14,819 nt of DNA from Alphaproteobacteria bacterium (GTDB taxonomy: Bacteria > Pseudomonadota > Alphaproteobacteria > RS24): the NCBI GenBank assembly GCA_029248825.1, contig JAQWIP010000066.1:1-14819 (forward strand), in the 5' to 3' direction. Within the stretch, counting starts at the first letter, position 1, and every line of letters begins with the position of its first letter. The notes under the pieces were generated by a model that did no database searches, was not told the origin of the DNA, and saw only the letters and a program-made list of their open reading frames with translations. The position numbers were made by a program, and so were the translations under genes. Shown one piece after another: positions 1 to 5,783 of the stretch.

Positions 1-37
1 ATTCGCTTTGGCTGCCGTGTCGCCATTCGCGCATCGG

Positions 38-67
38 AAAAAATTTAGCCGTCCCGTTAAGGCTTAA
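38..67 (-). terminator. Possible intrinsic terminator of the HNH gene
   Basis: On the minus strand, just after the HNH reading frame, the arms at 47-50 and 61-64 pair perfectly (AGCC/GGCT). Two more A-T pairs follow beyond a single mismatch (44-45 with 66-67), around a 10-base loop. A run of six T (plus-strand A at 38-43) comes next. The stem is short and contains the HNH stop codon (64-66), so this is only a moderate candidate. Confidence 0.35.
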
Positions 68-666
68 GGCTCAAGCTCGGTATCCCAATAGAGATAATCC
101 TGCCAGCTTTCATGGCAGTAATTGGGCGGAAATTTGCGCCCGTTTTCATGCAATTCATAAACCGTCGGCTGATGCGGCGTTTGACGCGGCACCATGCCCG
201 CTTTTTTCGGCATGCGCCCGCCTTTGCGGAGATTGCACGGGCTGCATGCGGCGACCACATTCTCCCAAGTGGTGCGGCCACCGGCGCGACGCGGAATCAC
301 ATGGTCAAATGTCAAATCACGCGGCGCACCGCAATATTGGCAGGAAAACCCATCGCGCAAAAACACGTTAAAGCGCGTAAAGGCCGGATGACGCGGCGGC
401 TTTACATAGGTTTTCAGCGATACCACGCTGGGCAGCACAAATTCGGTTGAGGGGGAATGAACCACCGTGTCGTAATGCGACACGATATTGACGCGATCCA
501 GCACAACCGCCTTTAGCGTATCCTGCCAAGACCATAAAGAAAGTGGGTAATAGCTGAGCGGTCGGAAATCCGCATTGAGAACCAAAGCCGGACAAGACGC
601 CGGATTTCTGAAATCAGGCGGAGCGGCCTCAACAAATTCTATCGCCTCTGAACCGGTCCTATGCAT
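64..666 (-). CDS. HNH endonuclease family protein
   Basis: A 200-residue protein with a C-terminal HNH nuclease module at about residues 98-150. The core shows paired zinc cysteines C109-x2-C112 and C141-x2-C144, the catalytic DH pair D121-H122 in FDHVIPRRAGG, and N136 in the WENVVAAC segment. This is the stand-alone HNH family common in Alphaproteobacteria, predicted to be a metal-dependent cytoplasmic DNA nuclease; its cellular role and target are not established. I chose ATG 666 because GGAG lies 8 bases upstream (675-678). A GTG at 705 would add 13 residues but has no comparable ribosome site. The frame ends at 64, possibly with a terminator. The next gene upstream on the same strand is a base-excision glycosylase, 154 bases away, so co-transcription is possible but unproven. 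The family call is firm and the function is not. Confidence 0.88.
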   Translation of the reverse strand: MHRTGSEAIEFVEAAPPDFRNPASCPALVLNADFRPLSYYPLSLWSWQDTLKAVVLDRVNIVSHYDTVVHSPSTEFVLPSVVSLKTYVKPPRHPAFTRFNVFLRDGFSCQYCGAPRDLTFDHVIPRRAGGRTTWENVVAACSPCNLRKGGRMPKKAGMVPRQTPHQPTVYELHENGRKFPPNYCHESWQDYLYWDTELEP

Positions 667-762
667 GGTGTAATCTCCGATAATACCTCTTCGAATTACG
701 CGCACTCAACGAATCATTCCGCGCCTTCTTATTATGCCTAAAATGGCGCTTCGACGGAAATG

Positions 763-822
763 TGACATGTCAGCCCGTCTCTTGCAAGTCAGGCCGACCG
801 GATAAGGCGGGGGCGACGGGCT
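763..822. repeat. Palindrome plus 8-bp inverted repeat between glycosylase and HNH genes
   Basis: TGACATGTCA at 763-772 is a perfect 10-bp palindrome. Directly beside it, AGCCCGTC (772-779) is exactly repeated in inverted orientation as GACGGGCT (815-822), with a 35-base spacer that itself contains smaller pairings. The distal arm enters the stop codon of the glycosylase (821-823). No T-run follows on the minus strand, so it is not a standard intrinsic terminator. It could be an operator for the HNH gene or a 3'-end hairpin. The pairing is seen directly; any role is inference. Confidence 0.4.
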
Positions 823-1453
823 AGCGGTTTTTGGCTTGCTCGCCATTATAATAGGTCCATAAAAGCCGCGCCGCCGCGCCGCGATAGGGTGCCCAACGCG
901 CAGCAAAGCCGCGCAGCGTCTCGGCATCGGGCCTTTCATCAAGCCCATACATTATGCGCACACCCTGTTGCAGCGCCAAATCTCCGGCGGGAAACATATC
1001 GGCGCGGCGCAGGATAAACAGCAAATAACATTCCGCCGTCCACGGGCCAATGCCGGTCAATGCGACCAAGGCTTTATATATGGTCTCATTATCGGTCTTA
1101 TGCAGTTTGGGCAAATCCAACGCGCCCGAGATTATTGCCTCGGCGAGAATACGCAAATAACGTTGCTTGGGGCGCGACAGGCCACAGCCGCTCAATTCGG
1201 CATCCGATAAGGCCAGCAGATTTTCCGGCCGCACCTCGCCGATAAGCGTTTCAAAGCCTTGATGAATGGTCGCCGCCGCCGCCGTTGAGACTTGCTGGCT
1301 GATGAGTAATTGCGCCAATCCGGCAAATCCGGCACGGCGTTTACGCAAAGGCGGTGTGCCATATTCCTCAAAGGCCGCGGCCAGTTTTTTATCCTTGGCG
1401 GCCAGCGCTTCCAATGCAGTGGTCAGGTCATTGCTGTTCTTATATATTTGCAT
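821..1453 (-). CDS. DNA-3-methyladenine glycosylase (AlkA/HhH-GPD family)
   Basis: A 210-residue base-excision repair enzyme predicted to remove alkylated purines such as 3-methyladenine. The HhH-GPD fold is clear: a helix with ISQQVS at 51-56, the helix-hairpin-helix LTGIGPWTAE at about 132-141, and the catalytic aspartate D158 in FPAGDLALQ. The aromatic and small residues around the hairpin fit the AlkA-like short bacterial forms, which lack the N-terminal domain of E. coli AlkA. I chose ATG 1453 (protein begins MQIYKN). GGGG lies just upstream in GGGGTGTG. A start at 1510 would add 19 residues and overlap the divergent glutamyl-Q synthetase gene. The two start codons are only 31 bases apart, so each promoter must reach into the other's coding sequence. 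Codons at about 1270-1284 form a GCC-rich run encoding four consecutive alanines. Confidence 0.88.
   Translation of the reverse strand: MQIYKNSNDLTTALEALAAKDKKLAAAFEEYGTPPLRKRRAGFAGLAQLLISQQVSTAAAATIHQGFETLIGEVRPENLLALSDAELSGCGLSRPKQRYLRILAEAIISGALDLPKLHKTDNETIYKALVALTGIGPWTAECYLLFILRRADMFPAGDLALQQGVRIMYGLDERPDAETLRGFAARWAPYRGAAARLLWTYYNGEQAKNR
1420..1448 (+). promoter_or_regulatory. Candidate sigma-70-type promoter for gluQ
   Basis: TGGTCA (1420-1425) and TATATT (1443-1448) are separated by 17 bases and match the -35 and -10 consensus at 4/6 and 5/6 positions. Transcription would begin near 1455, giving a leader of about 30 bases that includes the AGGAAGG ribosome site before ATG 1485. The elements lie inside the first codons of the divergent glycosylase gene. 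This is a consensus match only. Confidence 0.35.
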
Positions 1454-1484
1454 CACACCCCAATATGGCGCAGGAAGGCGGGTA

Positions 1485-2396
1485 ATGAAAGAAGCCAAAA
1501 AATTTATCACCCGCTTTGCGCCAAGCCCGAATGGCTGGCTGCATTTGGGGCATGCTTATGCCGCGCTGATGGCGGCCAAAGCCGCGCGCGATGCGAATGG
1601 CAGTTTTTTGCTGCGTATTGAGGATATTGATATTGGGCGCGCCCGCCCGCATTTCACCGAGGGCATTTATCAAGACCTGGACTGGTTGGGGCTGACATGG
1701 CCCGAACCCGTCATGGTGCAATCGACGCGCTTTGATGTGTATGAGGCGGCGCTGGCCAAATTGCGGGCGCAAGATTTGGTCTATCCATGCTGGGCGACAC
1801 GCGGTGATATTTTGGCTGCCATTCAAGACAAGCCGGATTGGCAGCGCGACCCGGATGGCGCGCCGCTTTATCCGGGCCTTTATCGCGAGCTGCCCGAAAG
1901 CAGGCGCAAAAAACTCATATGGGAAGGCAAGCCCTATTGCTGGCGTTTGGATATGACAAGGGCGCTTGGCGTCGTCTCGCAAAAGCTGAACTATCGGGAA
2001 TGTTATGCCCCCTCTGAAACTGAGGCTGAAACTGAGGCTGAAACCCCGCCTCAAACCATACCGCTTGACCCTGCTTTATTTGGTGATGTGGTGCTGGCGC
2101 GCAAAGATGTGCCGACCAGCTATCACCTCGCCGTGGTGCTGGATGATGCGGCGCAAGGCGTGACGCAAGTCACGCGCGGGCAAGATTTGCAAGCCGCCAC
2201 CGCCATTCATGTTTTATTGCAAAAACTGCTCGACCTGCCGCAGCCCGATTATTTGCATCATCCTTTGCTGCGCGATGTGAGCGGTCGGCGTCTGTCCAAA
2301 CAAGCCGGCGATAGCGGTTTTCGCAATTTGCGCCAAGAGGGCATGCGCCTTGATGAGGTGATGGCCTTGCTGCCGCCGCCTTTCGGGCAGGGTTAG
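1485..2396 (+). CDS. gluQ: Glutamyl-Q tRNA(Asp) synthetase
   Basis: A 303-residue truncated GluRS-like enzyme that attaches glutamate to the queuosine base at position 34 of tRNA(Asp). Seen directly: the class I signature HLGH at 20-23 after RFAPSPNG, the glutamate-site segment LRIEDID at 43-49, and a KMSKS-type loop RRLSKQ at 268-273. The anticodon-binding domain of full GluRS is absent, and the length fits GluQ-RS. Oddity: the zinc site of E. coli-type enzymes (C-x-C then Y-x3-C) is degraded to C102-W-A104 and Y129-x3-Y133, so two of three cysteines are missing. A second oddity is an Asp/Glu-rich insert SETEAETEAE at about 177-186, encoded by a 12-bp tandem repeat. ATG 1485 is preceded by AGGAAGG. 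A discriminating or full-length GluRS is unlikely given the short length. Confidence 0.9.
   Translation: MKEAKKFITRFAPSPNGWLHLGHAYAALMAAKAARDANGSFLLRIEDIDIGRARPHFTEGIYQDLDWLGLTWPEPVMVQSTRFDVYEAALAKLRAQDLVYPCWATRGDILAAIQDKPDWQRDPDGAPLYPGLYRELPESRRKKLIWEGKPYCWRLDMTRALGVVSQKLNYRECYAPSETEAETEAETPPQTIPLDPALFGDVVLARKDVPTSYHLAVVLDDAAQGVTQVTRGQDLQAATAIHVLLQKLLDLPQPDYLHHPLLRDVSGRRLSKQAGDSGFRNLRQEGMRLDEVMALLPPPFGQG
2014..2043 (+). repeat. 12-bp tandem repeat inside gluQ (2.5 copies)
   Basis: The unit CTGAAACTGAGG occurs at 2014-2025 and again identically at 2026-2037, followed by a half copy CTGAAA at 2038-2043. The period is a multiple of three, so gain or loss of a unit changes the protein by four residues (an E-T-E-A type insert) without a frameshift. 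The segment lies between the catalytic fold and the C-terminal part of the synthetase. Confidence 0.9.
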
Positions 2397-2402
2397 CCCT
2401 GC
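2387..2402 (+). other. Stem-loop enclosing the gluQ stop codon
   Basis: GCAGGG (2387-2392) pairs perfectly with CCCTGC (2397-2402) around a 4-base loop, TTAG, that contains the TAG stop at 2394-2396. No T-run follows, so it does not look like a classical terminator. It could attenuate transcription or stabilise the message between gluQ and the downstream dehydrogenase gene. Confidence 0.45.
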
Positions 2403-2472
2403 GGCGTAATCGCGCCCCCATGTCACGCGCCAATGGCTTGCCAAGGCGTCAAAAAGCGATACTCTCTGGCCC

Positions 2473-4107
2473 ATGAGTGCCGCAGAACATATTCCGATGC
2501 CTGATGACCAAGCCCTTTTGGCGCAACTGGCTGCTTTGCCGCCGCTTTTGGCCGATATGCGCGCCGCTTTGGCGACGCCGCTACCGGCTGAGAGCGACCA
2601 ATTTTGCGCCCATGGCCGCGCTTGGGCGGCGACATATATCGAGACGCTCGACCAAATGGCGCGCTATGCCGCCACCATGCAGGACGCCCATCGCTTTGGC
2701 CCGCTGGAGCGCCACTTAACCCTCATCATTACCGGTGAATATTTAAGCCAGCTAAAAGGCGGGCTGCCCATGAGCCAGGGCGAGATGGTGCGCCCCGCCG
2801 ATATGGGCTTTGACGCATTGCCGGGTTTTGACCATGCGGCGATTAAGGATTTAATGGCGCACGGCAATACGGCAGCGCGCCGCCGCGAGGTGGCGGTGCT
2901 GATGGCCGAAAGCGGGACGCTGGAAGCCGATGCCGGTCTTGATGAAACCCATATGATGATACGCGACCAGTTTCGCCGCTTTGCCGATGAAAAAGTCGCG
3001 CCCTTTGCCCATGATTGGCATTTGAAGGATGCGCTTATTCCGCTGCCGCTGATTGACGAGCTGGCCGGTCTGGGCGTGTTTGGCCTGACCGTGCCCGAAG
3101 CCTTTGGCGGCATGGGGCTTGGCAAGCAAGCCATGTGCGTCGTATCGGAAGAATTATCGCGCGGCTATATTGGTGTCGGCTCTTTGGGCACACGCACGGA
3201 TATTGCCGCCGAATTGATTTTGCAAAACGGCACACAGGCGCAAAAAGAAAAATATCTCCCGGCCATTGCCGATGGCAGCCTATTGCCGACGGCGGTGTTT
3301 ACCGAACCCAATACCGGTTCTGATTTGGCGGCGCTGGCAACACGCGGCGAGAAAACCGATAAGGGCTATCAAATTATCGGGGCCAAAACTTGGATTACCC
3401 ATGGCGCGCGCGCCGATGTTATGACGCTTTTGGTGCGCAGCGAAGCCGATGTGAAAGGCCATAGAGGCTTGTCCATGTTCTTGGCCGAAAAACCGCGCGG
3501 CAATGACAAAACCCCGTTCCCCGCCGACGGCATGCAAGGCGGCGAGATTGAAGTGCTGGGCTATCGCGGGATGAAAGAATATGACATTGCCTTCGACGGT
3601 TTTGCCGTGCCAGAAGACGCCGTCCTCGGCGGCGAGACGGGCAAGGGCTTTAAACAGCTGATGGAAACCTTTGAGAGCGCGCGCATTCAAACGGCCGCGC
3701 GCGCCATTGGCGTGGCGCAAAGTGCGCTGGATCTGGCCTTTACCTATGCGACCGAGCGCAGCCAATTCGGCAAACCGATTTATCAGTTTGAACGCGTGTC
3801 GGGAAAACTGGTGATGATGGCGGCCGAAATTTTGGCAGCGCGCCAACTTACTTATTTTGCAGCCCGCAAAAAAGACCAAGGCGAACGCTGCGACCTAGAA
3901 GCGGGCATGGCCAAATTACTGGCCGCGCGAGTGGCTTGGGCAGGCGCCGACAATGGCTTGCAAATTCATGGCGGCAATGGTTTCGCGCTCGAATATCCCA
4001 TCAGTCGGGTTTTATGCGATGCGCGGATTTTAAATATTTTTGAGGGCGCGGCAGAAATTCAAGCCGATATCATCGCCCGCCGCCTCGAAGAAACCGGCAC
4101 AGCTTAG
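2473..4107 (+). CDS. mcd: (2S)-methylsuccinyl-CoA dehydrogenase (acyl-CoA dehydrogenase family)
   Basis: A 544-residue FAD flavoprotein predicted to oxidise methylsuccinyl-CoA to mesaconyl-CoA in the ethylmalonyl-CoA pathway of acetyl-CoA assimilation, passing electrons to ETF. It carries an N-terminal extension of about 155 residues that ordinary acyl-CoA dehydrogenases (about 380-400 residues) lack and that is typical of Mcd. The acyl-CoA dehydrogenase domains follow: an N-terminal helical domain from about 157, the middle domain with FTEPNTGSDL at 276-285, and the C-terminal domain with QIHGGNGF at 497-504. The likely catalytic base is E524 in FEGAAEIQ. GGEIEVLGYRGMKEYDIAFDG and LEAGMAKLLAARVAWA are also as I remember them in Mcd proteins. 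No clear ribosome site precedes ATG 2473, so the start is less certain than the rest. The gene lies in a run with the HIG1 and cobalamin adenosyltransferase genes. A different acyl-CoA dehydrogenase specificity cannot be fully excluded. Confidence 0.87.
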   Translation: MSAAEHIPMPDDQALLAQLAALPPLLADMRAALATPLPAESDQFCAHGRAWAATYIETLDQMARYAATMQDAHRFGPLERHLTLIITGEYLSQLKGGLPMSQGEMVRPADMGFDALPGFDHAAIKDLMAHGNTAARRREVAVLMAESGTLEADAGLDETHMMIRDQFRRFADEKVAPFAHDWHLKDALIPLPLIDELAGLGVFGLTVPEAFGGMGLGKQAMCVVSEELSRGYIGVGSLGTRTDIAAELILQNGTQAQKEKYLPAIADGSLLPTAVFTEPNTGSDLAALATRGEKTDKGYQIIGAKTWITHGARADVMTLLVRSEADVKGHRGLSMFLAEKPRGNDKTPFPADGMQGGEIEVLGYRGMKEYDIAFDGFAVPEDAVLGGETGKGFKQLMETFESARIQTAARAIGVAQSALDLAFTYATERSQFGKPIYQFERVSGKLVMMAAEILAARQLTYFAARKKDQGERCDLEAGMAKLLAARVAWAGADNGLQIHGGNGFALEYPISRVLCDARILNIFEGAAEIQADIIARRLEETGTA

Positions 4108-4120
4108 ACAGGAAACCAAC

Positions 4121-4309
4121 ATGGATATTTTTACCTATATTATTCCCATTGGCTTAGGCGCGGTTACGCTCGTGCTTTTGGCAGGGCTTGTGAATATGCT
4201 TCGCAATGGCTCGACCTCAACCTCGCAAAAACTTATGCGCTGGCGTGTTGGCCTACAATTTGGCACTATTGTTTTGGTCATGCTGGGGGTCTATTTTTCC
4301 GGCAATTAG
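4121..4309 (+). CDS. HIG1-domain twin transmembrane small protein
   Basis: A 62-residue inner-membrane protein with two predicted helices (about 5-27 and 47-60) joined by a short basic loop. The loop carries the exact HIG1 signature (Q/I)x3(R/H)xRx3Q as Q36, R40, R42 and Q46. The mitochondrial relatives HIGD1A and Rcf1 associate with cytochrome c oxidase and respiratory supercomplexes; the bacterial role is not established. ATG 4121 is preceded by AGGAAA at suitable spacing, whereas an earlier in-frame start at 4040 would lie inside the dehydrogenase gene. The gaps are 13 bases to the upstream stop and 23 to the downstream start, so co-transcription is likely. From memory, placement next to the adenosyltransferase and etf genes recurs in Alphaproteobacteria. 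The family call is strong and the function is open. Confidence 0.85.
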   Translation: MDIFTYIIPIGLGAVTLVLLAGLVNMLRNGSTSTSQKLMRWRVGLQFGTIVLVMLGVYFSGN

Positions 4310-4332
4310 GCTGGAACGGATGGCATTTTACG

Positions 4333-4899
4333 ATGGTCAAATTGAATAAAATCTATACCCGCGCAGGCGACGATGGCTCGACCCAATTGGCCGATGGCAC
4401 CCGCCGCGCCAAACACGACCAGCGCATTGCCGCCTATGGCGCGGTCGATGAGGCCAATGCCGCGCTCGGCCTTGCCCGCCTTTATACCCACGACCAGCCC
4501 GAGTTGGATGGCGTGTTGGCGCGCCTGCAAAATGATTTCTTCGACCTTGGCGCCGATTTAGCCACGCCGGAAACCGATGCTTTTGAAGCCTTGCGGATAA
4601 GCCCCGCGCAAGTCAAACGCCTTGAAGATGAGATTGACGCGATGAACGCCAATATCGCCCCGCTCGATAGTTTCATCTTGCCTGGCGGAGAGCCCGCCGC
4701 CGCGCATTTACATCTGGCCCGCACGATTATTCGCAATGCTGAGCGCCTGCTGAGTGCGGCCAGCGATGGCGGCGATGTGTTTTCCGACGCGGCGCGCCAA
4801 TATATCAACCGCGCCTCCGACCTCTTGTTCGTGGCGGCACGCGCGGCCAATGGCAATGGGCAAAAAGATGTGCTGTGGGTGCCAGGCGCCAACCGATAG
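4333..4899 (+). CDS. ATP:cob(I)alamin adenosyltransferase, PduO type
   Basis: A 188-residue cytoplasmic enzyme that transfers the adenosyl group of ATP to cob(I)alamin, making adenosylcobalamin. Seen: the N-terminal ATP-binding segment YTRAGDDGST at 8-17, RIAAYGAVDEANAALG at 31-46, FILPGG at 114-119, the arginine/glutamate cluster RTIIRNAER at 130-138, and YINRASDLLFVAAR at 157-170. All are hallmarks of the trimeric PduO/MMAB family rather than CobA/BtuR or EutT. Length is normal. Its product is the cofactor of ethylmalonyl-CoA and methylmalonyl-CoA mutases, which fits the nearby mcd gene. GGAA-type purines lie upstream of ATG 4333. A nine-codon out-of-frame reading frame starting at 4320 overlaps the start. 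The last codons and stop form the terminator hairpin. Confidence 0.92.
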   Translation: MVKLNKIYTRAGDDGSTQLADGTRRAKHDQRIAAYGAVDEANAALGLARLYTHDQPELDGVLARLQNDFFDLGADLATPETDAFEALRISPAQVKRLEDEIDAMNANIAPLDSFILPGGEPAAAHLHLARTIIRNAERLLSAASDGGDVFSDAARQYINRASDLLFVAARAANGNGQKDVLWVPGANR

Positions 4900-4912
4900 A
4901 TTGGCGCTTTTT
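4886..4912 (+). terminator. Intrinsic terminator after the adenosyltransferase gene
   Basis: GCGCCAA (4886-4892) pairs perfectly with TTGGCGC (4901-4907) around an 8-base loop (4893-4900), followed by TTTTT (4908-4912). The left arm is the last codons of the gene and the TAG stop (4897-4899) sits in the loop. It should end the gluQ-mcd-HIG1-adenosyltransferase transcript, leaving etfBA under its own promoter. Confidence 0.85.
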
Positions 4913-4956
4913 CTGGCCCTTTCGAGGTCGTTTTGACGCAGGTCTGTCTGGGCTGT

Positions 4957-4990
4957 TCAATTGACTTATTTGGCTCAATTCACTAAGAAT
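4957..4990 (+). promoter_or_regulatory. Candidate etfBA promoter with paired TCAATT repeats
   Basis: TTGACT (4961-4966) and AAGAAT (4985-4990) are 18 bases apart and match the -35 and -10 consensus at 4/6 each. The near-palindromes TCAATTGA (4957-4964) and TCAATTCA (4975-4982) lie 18 bp apart, start to start, and flank or overlap the -35 element, as expected for an operator bound on one DNA face. The region lies between the terminator at 4886-4912 and the etfB start. The repeats are seen directly; promoter and operator roles are inference. Confidence 0.35.
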
Positions 4991-5033
4991 TGCGACTTAG
5001 CGCGCCGATGCGCCATAATTTGGAGATTGAATG

Positions 5034-5783
5034 ATGAAAATCCTTGTCCCCGTCAAACGCGTAGTGGACTACAACGTCAAAATTCGGGTGAAACCGGACC
5101 AATCGGGCGTTGATCTAGCCAATGTAAAAATGTCGATGATCCCGTTCTGCGAGATTGCCATCGAAGAAGCCGTTCGCTTGCAAGAAGCTGGCACGGCCAC
5201 CGAGATTGTTGTGGTTTCCATCGGGCCTGCACAGACCCAAGAAACCATCCGCACCGCACTGGCTATGGGCGCCGACCGCGGCATTCTGGTGAAAACCGAG
5301 GATGATATGGAACCGCTGGGCATTGCCAAAGTTTTGAAAGCCGTTGTCGAAGAAGAAAAGCCAGACATGGTCATTCTTGGCAAACAGGCGATTGATGGCG
5401 ATAACAACCAAACCGGACAAATGCTCGCCGCTCTTTTGGGCTGGAGCCAAGGCACGTTTGCCTCGGAGCTGGGCGTCGATGGGGACAAGTTGAACATCAC
5501 CCGCGAGATTGATGGCGGCCTACAAAGCCTGAAAATCAGTCTGCCCGCGATTGTGACCACAGACTTGCGGTTGAACGAGCCACGTTATGCTTCGCTGCCG
5601 AATATTATGAAAGCGAAGAAAAAACCGATCGATGAGAAAGACTTGGCAGATTTCGGCGTAGACGCCGCGCCACGTTTGGAAATCGTGAAAGTCGCCGAGC
5701 CCGCCGAACGCGAAGCTGGAGTGAAAGTAGAAACCGTCGCCGATTTGGTCGACAAACTGAAAAACGAAGCAGGAGTTTTGTAA
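5034..5783 (+). CDS. etfB: Electron transfer flavoprotein, beta subunit
   Basis: A 249-residue soluble subunit of the ETF heterodimer, which binds AMP and helps carry electrons from acyl-CoA dehydrogenases to ETF:quinone oxidoreductase. It opens with MKILVPVKRVVDYNVKI, has GKQAIDGDNNQTGQ at 116-129 (nucleotide-site region), and carries the EtfB family signature in the REIDGGLQSLKISLP segment followed by AIVTT. Length is typical of group I ETF. Two consecutive ATGs occur at 5031 and 5034. I prefer 5034 because GGAG (5022-5025) is then 8 bases upstream and the protein begins MK like its relatives; 5031 would add one methionine. The stop overlaps the etfA start (TAATG), so the two are translationally coupled. 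Confidence 0.95.
   Translation: MKILVPVKRVVDYNVKIRVKPDQSGVDLANVKMSMIPFCEIAIEEAVRLQEAGTATEIVVVSIGPAQTQETIRTALAMGADRGILVKTEDDMEPLGIAKVLKAVVEEEKPDMVILGKQAIDGDNNQTGQMLAALLGWSQGTFASELGVDGDKLNITREIDGGLQSLKISLPAIVTTDLRLNEPRYASLPNIMKAKKKPIDEKDLADFGVDAAPRLEIVKVAEPAEREAGVKVETVADLVDKLKNEAGVL

Noticed and set aside
667..705. A GTG at 705 as the start of the HNH protein.
   Set aside because: It would add 13 residues with no good ribosome site, whereas ATG 666 has GGAG 8 bases upstream.
680..709. TTGAGT-N18-TATTAT on the minus strand as the HNH promoter.
   Set aside because: The match is fair, but transcription would start near 673, downstream of the ribosome site at 675-678 that supports ATG 666, so the two readings conflict.
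1270..1284. GCC trinucleotide run as a microsatellite.
   Set aside because: It is only about four units, encodes an alanine stretch in the glycosylase helix, and is expected in GC-rich codon use.
1440..2054. A 204-codon open frame antisense to gluQ.
   Set aside because: It has repetitive, low-complexity composition from the tandem repeat and basic residues, and shows no domain; gluQ accounts for the region.
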